In this document: piece after piece, positions 42,971-43,290 of the stretch
Numbering within the stretch: position 1 is the stretch's first letter
Layout: each line of letters opens with the position of its first letter
DNA from: an archaeon HR04
GTDB taxonomy: Archaea > Thermoproteota > Nitrososphaeria > Nitrososphaerales > Nitrosocaldaceae
Assembly (NCBI GenBank): GCA_002898655.1
Contig: BEHG01000001.1
Coordinates: forward strand, 1 to 43,290
Length of the DNA stretch: 43,290 bases
Direction: 5' to 3'
Notes under the pieces: model-generated
Told to the model about the DNA's origin: nothing
The model's input: only the letters and a program-made list of their open reading frames with translations
Databases searched by the model: none
Program-made: the position numbers and the translations under genes

Positions 42971-43015
42971 CGTACAGGATTGATCTTATGTATCGTACAG
43001 GATTATCTTATGTAT
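42971..43015. repeat. Tandem direct repeat, two near-identical 22-23-nt copies
   Basis: Copy 1 (42971-42993) and copy 2 (42994-43015) both start CGTACAGGATT and end ATCTTATGTAT, and differ by one inserted G. They lie between eS6 and aIF2 gamma. Purpose unknown. Confidence 0.75.
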
Positions 43016-43019
43016 GTTA

Positions 43020-43290
43020 TCAGTTGGTCTGTTGAGCACTCTGCTCTTGCTCTTGCTCTTTTGTTGCTTCTCCTTGTACTTGCCCTCCTCCTTCTCTTTC
43101 CCTCTCATCCCTATCGCTCTTCACTTCCTCAACAAGCACAGCATTTATCTGGTATATATCCTCGCTTATCACATTACCTCTAACCAACTTCCTTACCCTC
43201 TCACCCTTCCTAGCCTTCCTTAACCCTATACCCTTGGTTAAGAGTACATACTTCTTAACTGCACCATGGACATCTGGTCTCATCGGTACT
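43020..43290 (-). CDS. Ribosomal protein eS6, C-terminal part (cut by window edge)
   Basis: The visible 90 codons begin in the middle of the protein; the ATG at 43283 is an internal methionine. [20 protein letters not shown] and [20 protein letters not shown] are hallmarks of eS6, with the following IYQINAVLV strand ending the fold. A 35-residue charged tail rich in Glu, Gln, Asp and Arg follows and is longer than the short tail expected of many archaeal eS6. The gene's start lies beyond the right edge. Confidence 0.93.
   Translation of the reverse strand, partial: VPMRPDVHGAVKKYVLLTKGIGLRKARKGERVRKLVRGNVISEDIYQINAVLVEEVKSDRDEREREGGGQVQGEATKEQEQEQSAQQTN

Noticed and set aside
42971-43015. 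The two-copy repeat as the start of a CRISPR or an origin
   Set aside because: There are only two directly abutting copies, with no spacers and no further iterons.

Overview
The window reads as a thermophilic, ammonia-oxidising-type archaeon of the Thaumarchaeota (Nitrososphaeria), possibly a relative of Nitrosocaldus. The placement is an inference. It rests on archaeal information-processing genes (eIF2 alpha and gamma, Nop10, eS6, LSm, class I CCA enzyme, RIO2, GPN GTPase, RadB-like ATPase, Lhr-type helicase), TATA-driven leaderless genes, a large secreted blue-copper (plastocyanin-type) protein, a cobalamin gene cluster, a preQ0/archaeosine operon and a tRNA with three introns. Nothing identifies the species.

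Layout. 1-2700: a small membrane protein, a very small unlisted membrane ORF, a coiled-coil PD-(D/E)XK protein, and a tRNA-Pro(GGG) gene split by three introns. 2700-7140: RNA metabolism, namely CCA-adding enzyme plus a kinase-like protein, a 2'-5' RNA ligase/phosphodiesterase, and the archaeal UPF0200/UPF0201 pair. 7140-9430: an AT-rich accessory pair of exported proteins, one a metzincin-like protease. 9430-13665: one five-gene minus-strand operon queC-queE-folE-prs-rnz. 13690-14625: an intact AbrB-type antitoxin beside a decayed PIN-toxin pseudogene. 14625-22100: radical SAM protein, DUF1646 transporter, thrB/GPN-GTPase pair, flippase-like protein, and APC permease with UspA-like tail. 22190-30100: small unknowns, OB-fold RPA-like protein, Lhr-type helicase, blue-copper protein and RadB-like ATPase. 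30150-32680: LSm, bacterial-type MetK, RIO2. 32735-39100: cobalamin cluster cbiD-cbiG-cbiX-cbiC, cbiA, cobO. 39235-43290: translation cluster eIF2 alpha-nop10, UPF0173 hydrolase, PIN endonuclease, eIF2 gamma, and the C-terminal part of eS6 running off the right edge.

Two features run through the whole window. First, simple-sequence repeats (AGT/AGC triplets, AAGC/TTTG tetranucleotides, purine tracts) occur between genes and, in frame, inside many conserved enzymes as Ser/Asn/Asp-rich inserts or tails. Second, divergent gene pairs are very compact, with 52-54 bp between start codons and one central near-palindromic TATA element, which fits leaderless transcription in both directions.

I see no insertion sequence, integrase, prophage, CRISPR array or rRNA. 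No clearly new multi-gene system is evident. The best leads are the triple-intron tRNA, the repeat-driven inserts, the symmetric divergent promoters, and several altered catalytic residues (CCA enzyme, first CbiX domain, RIO2, metalloprotease).
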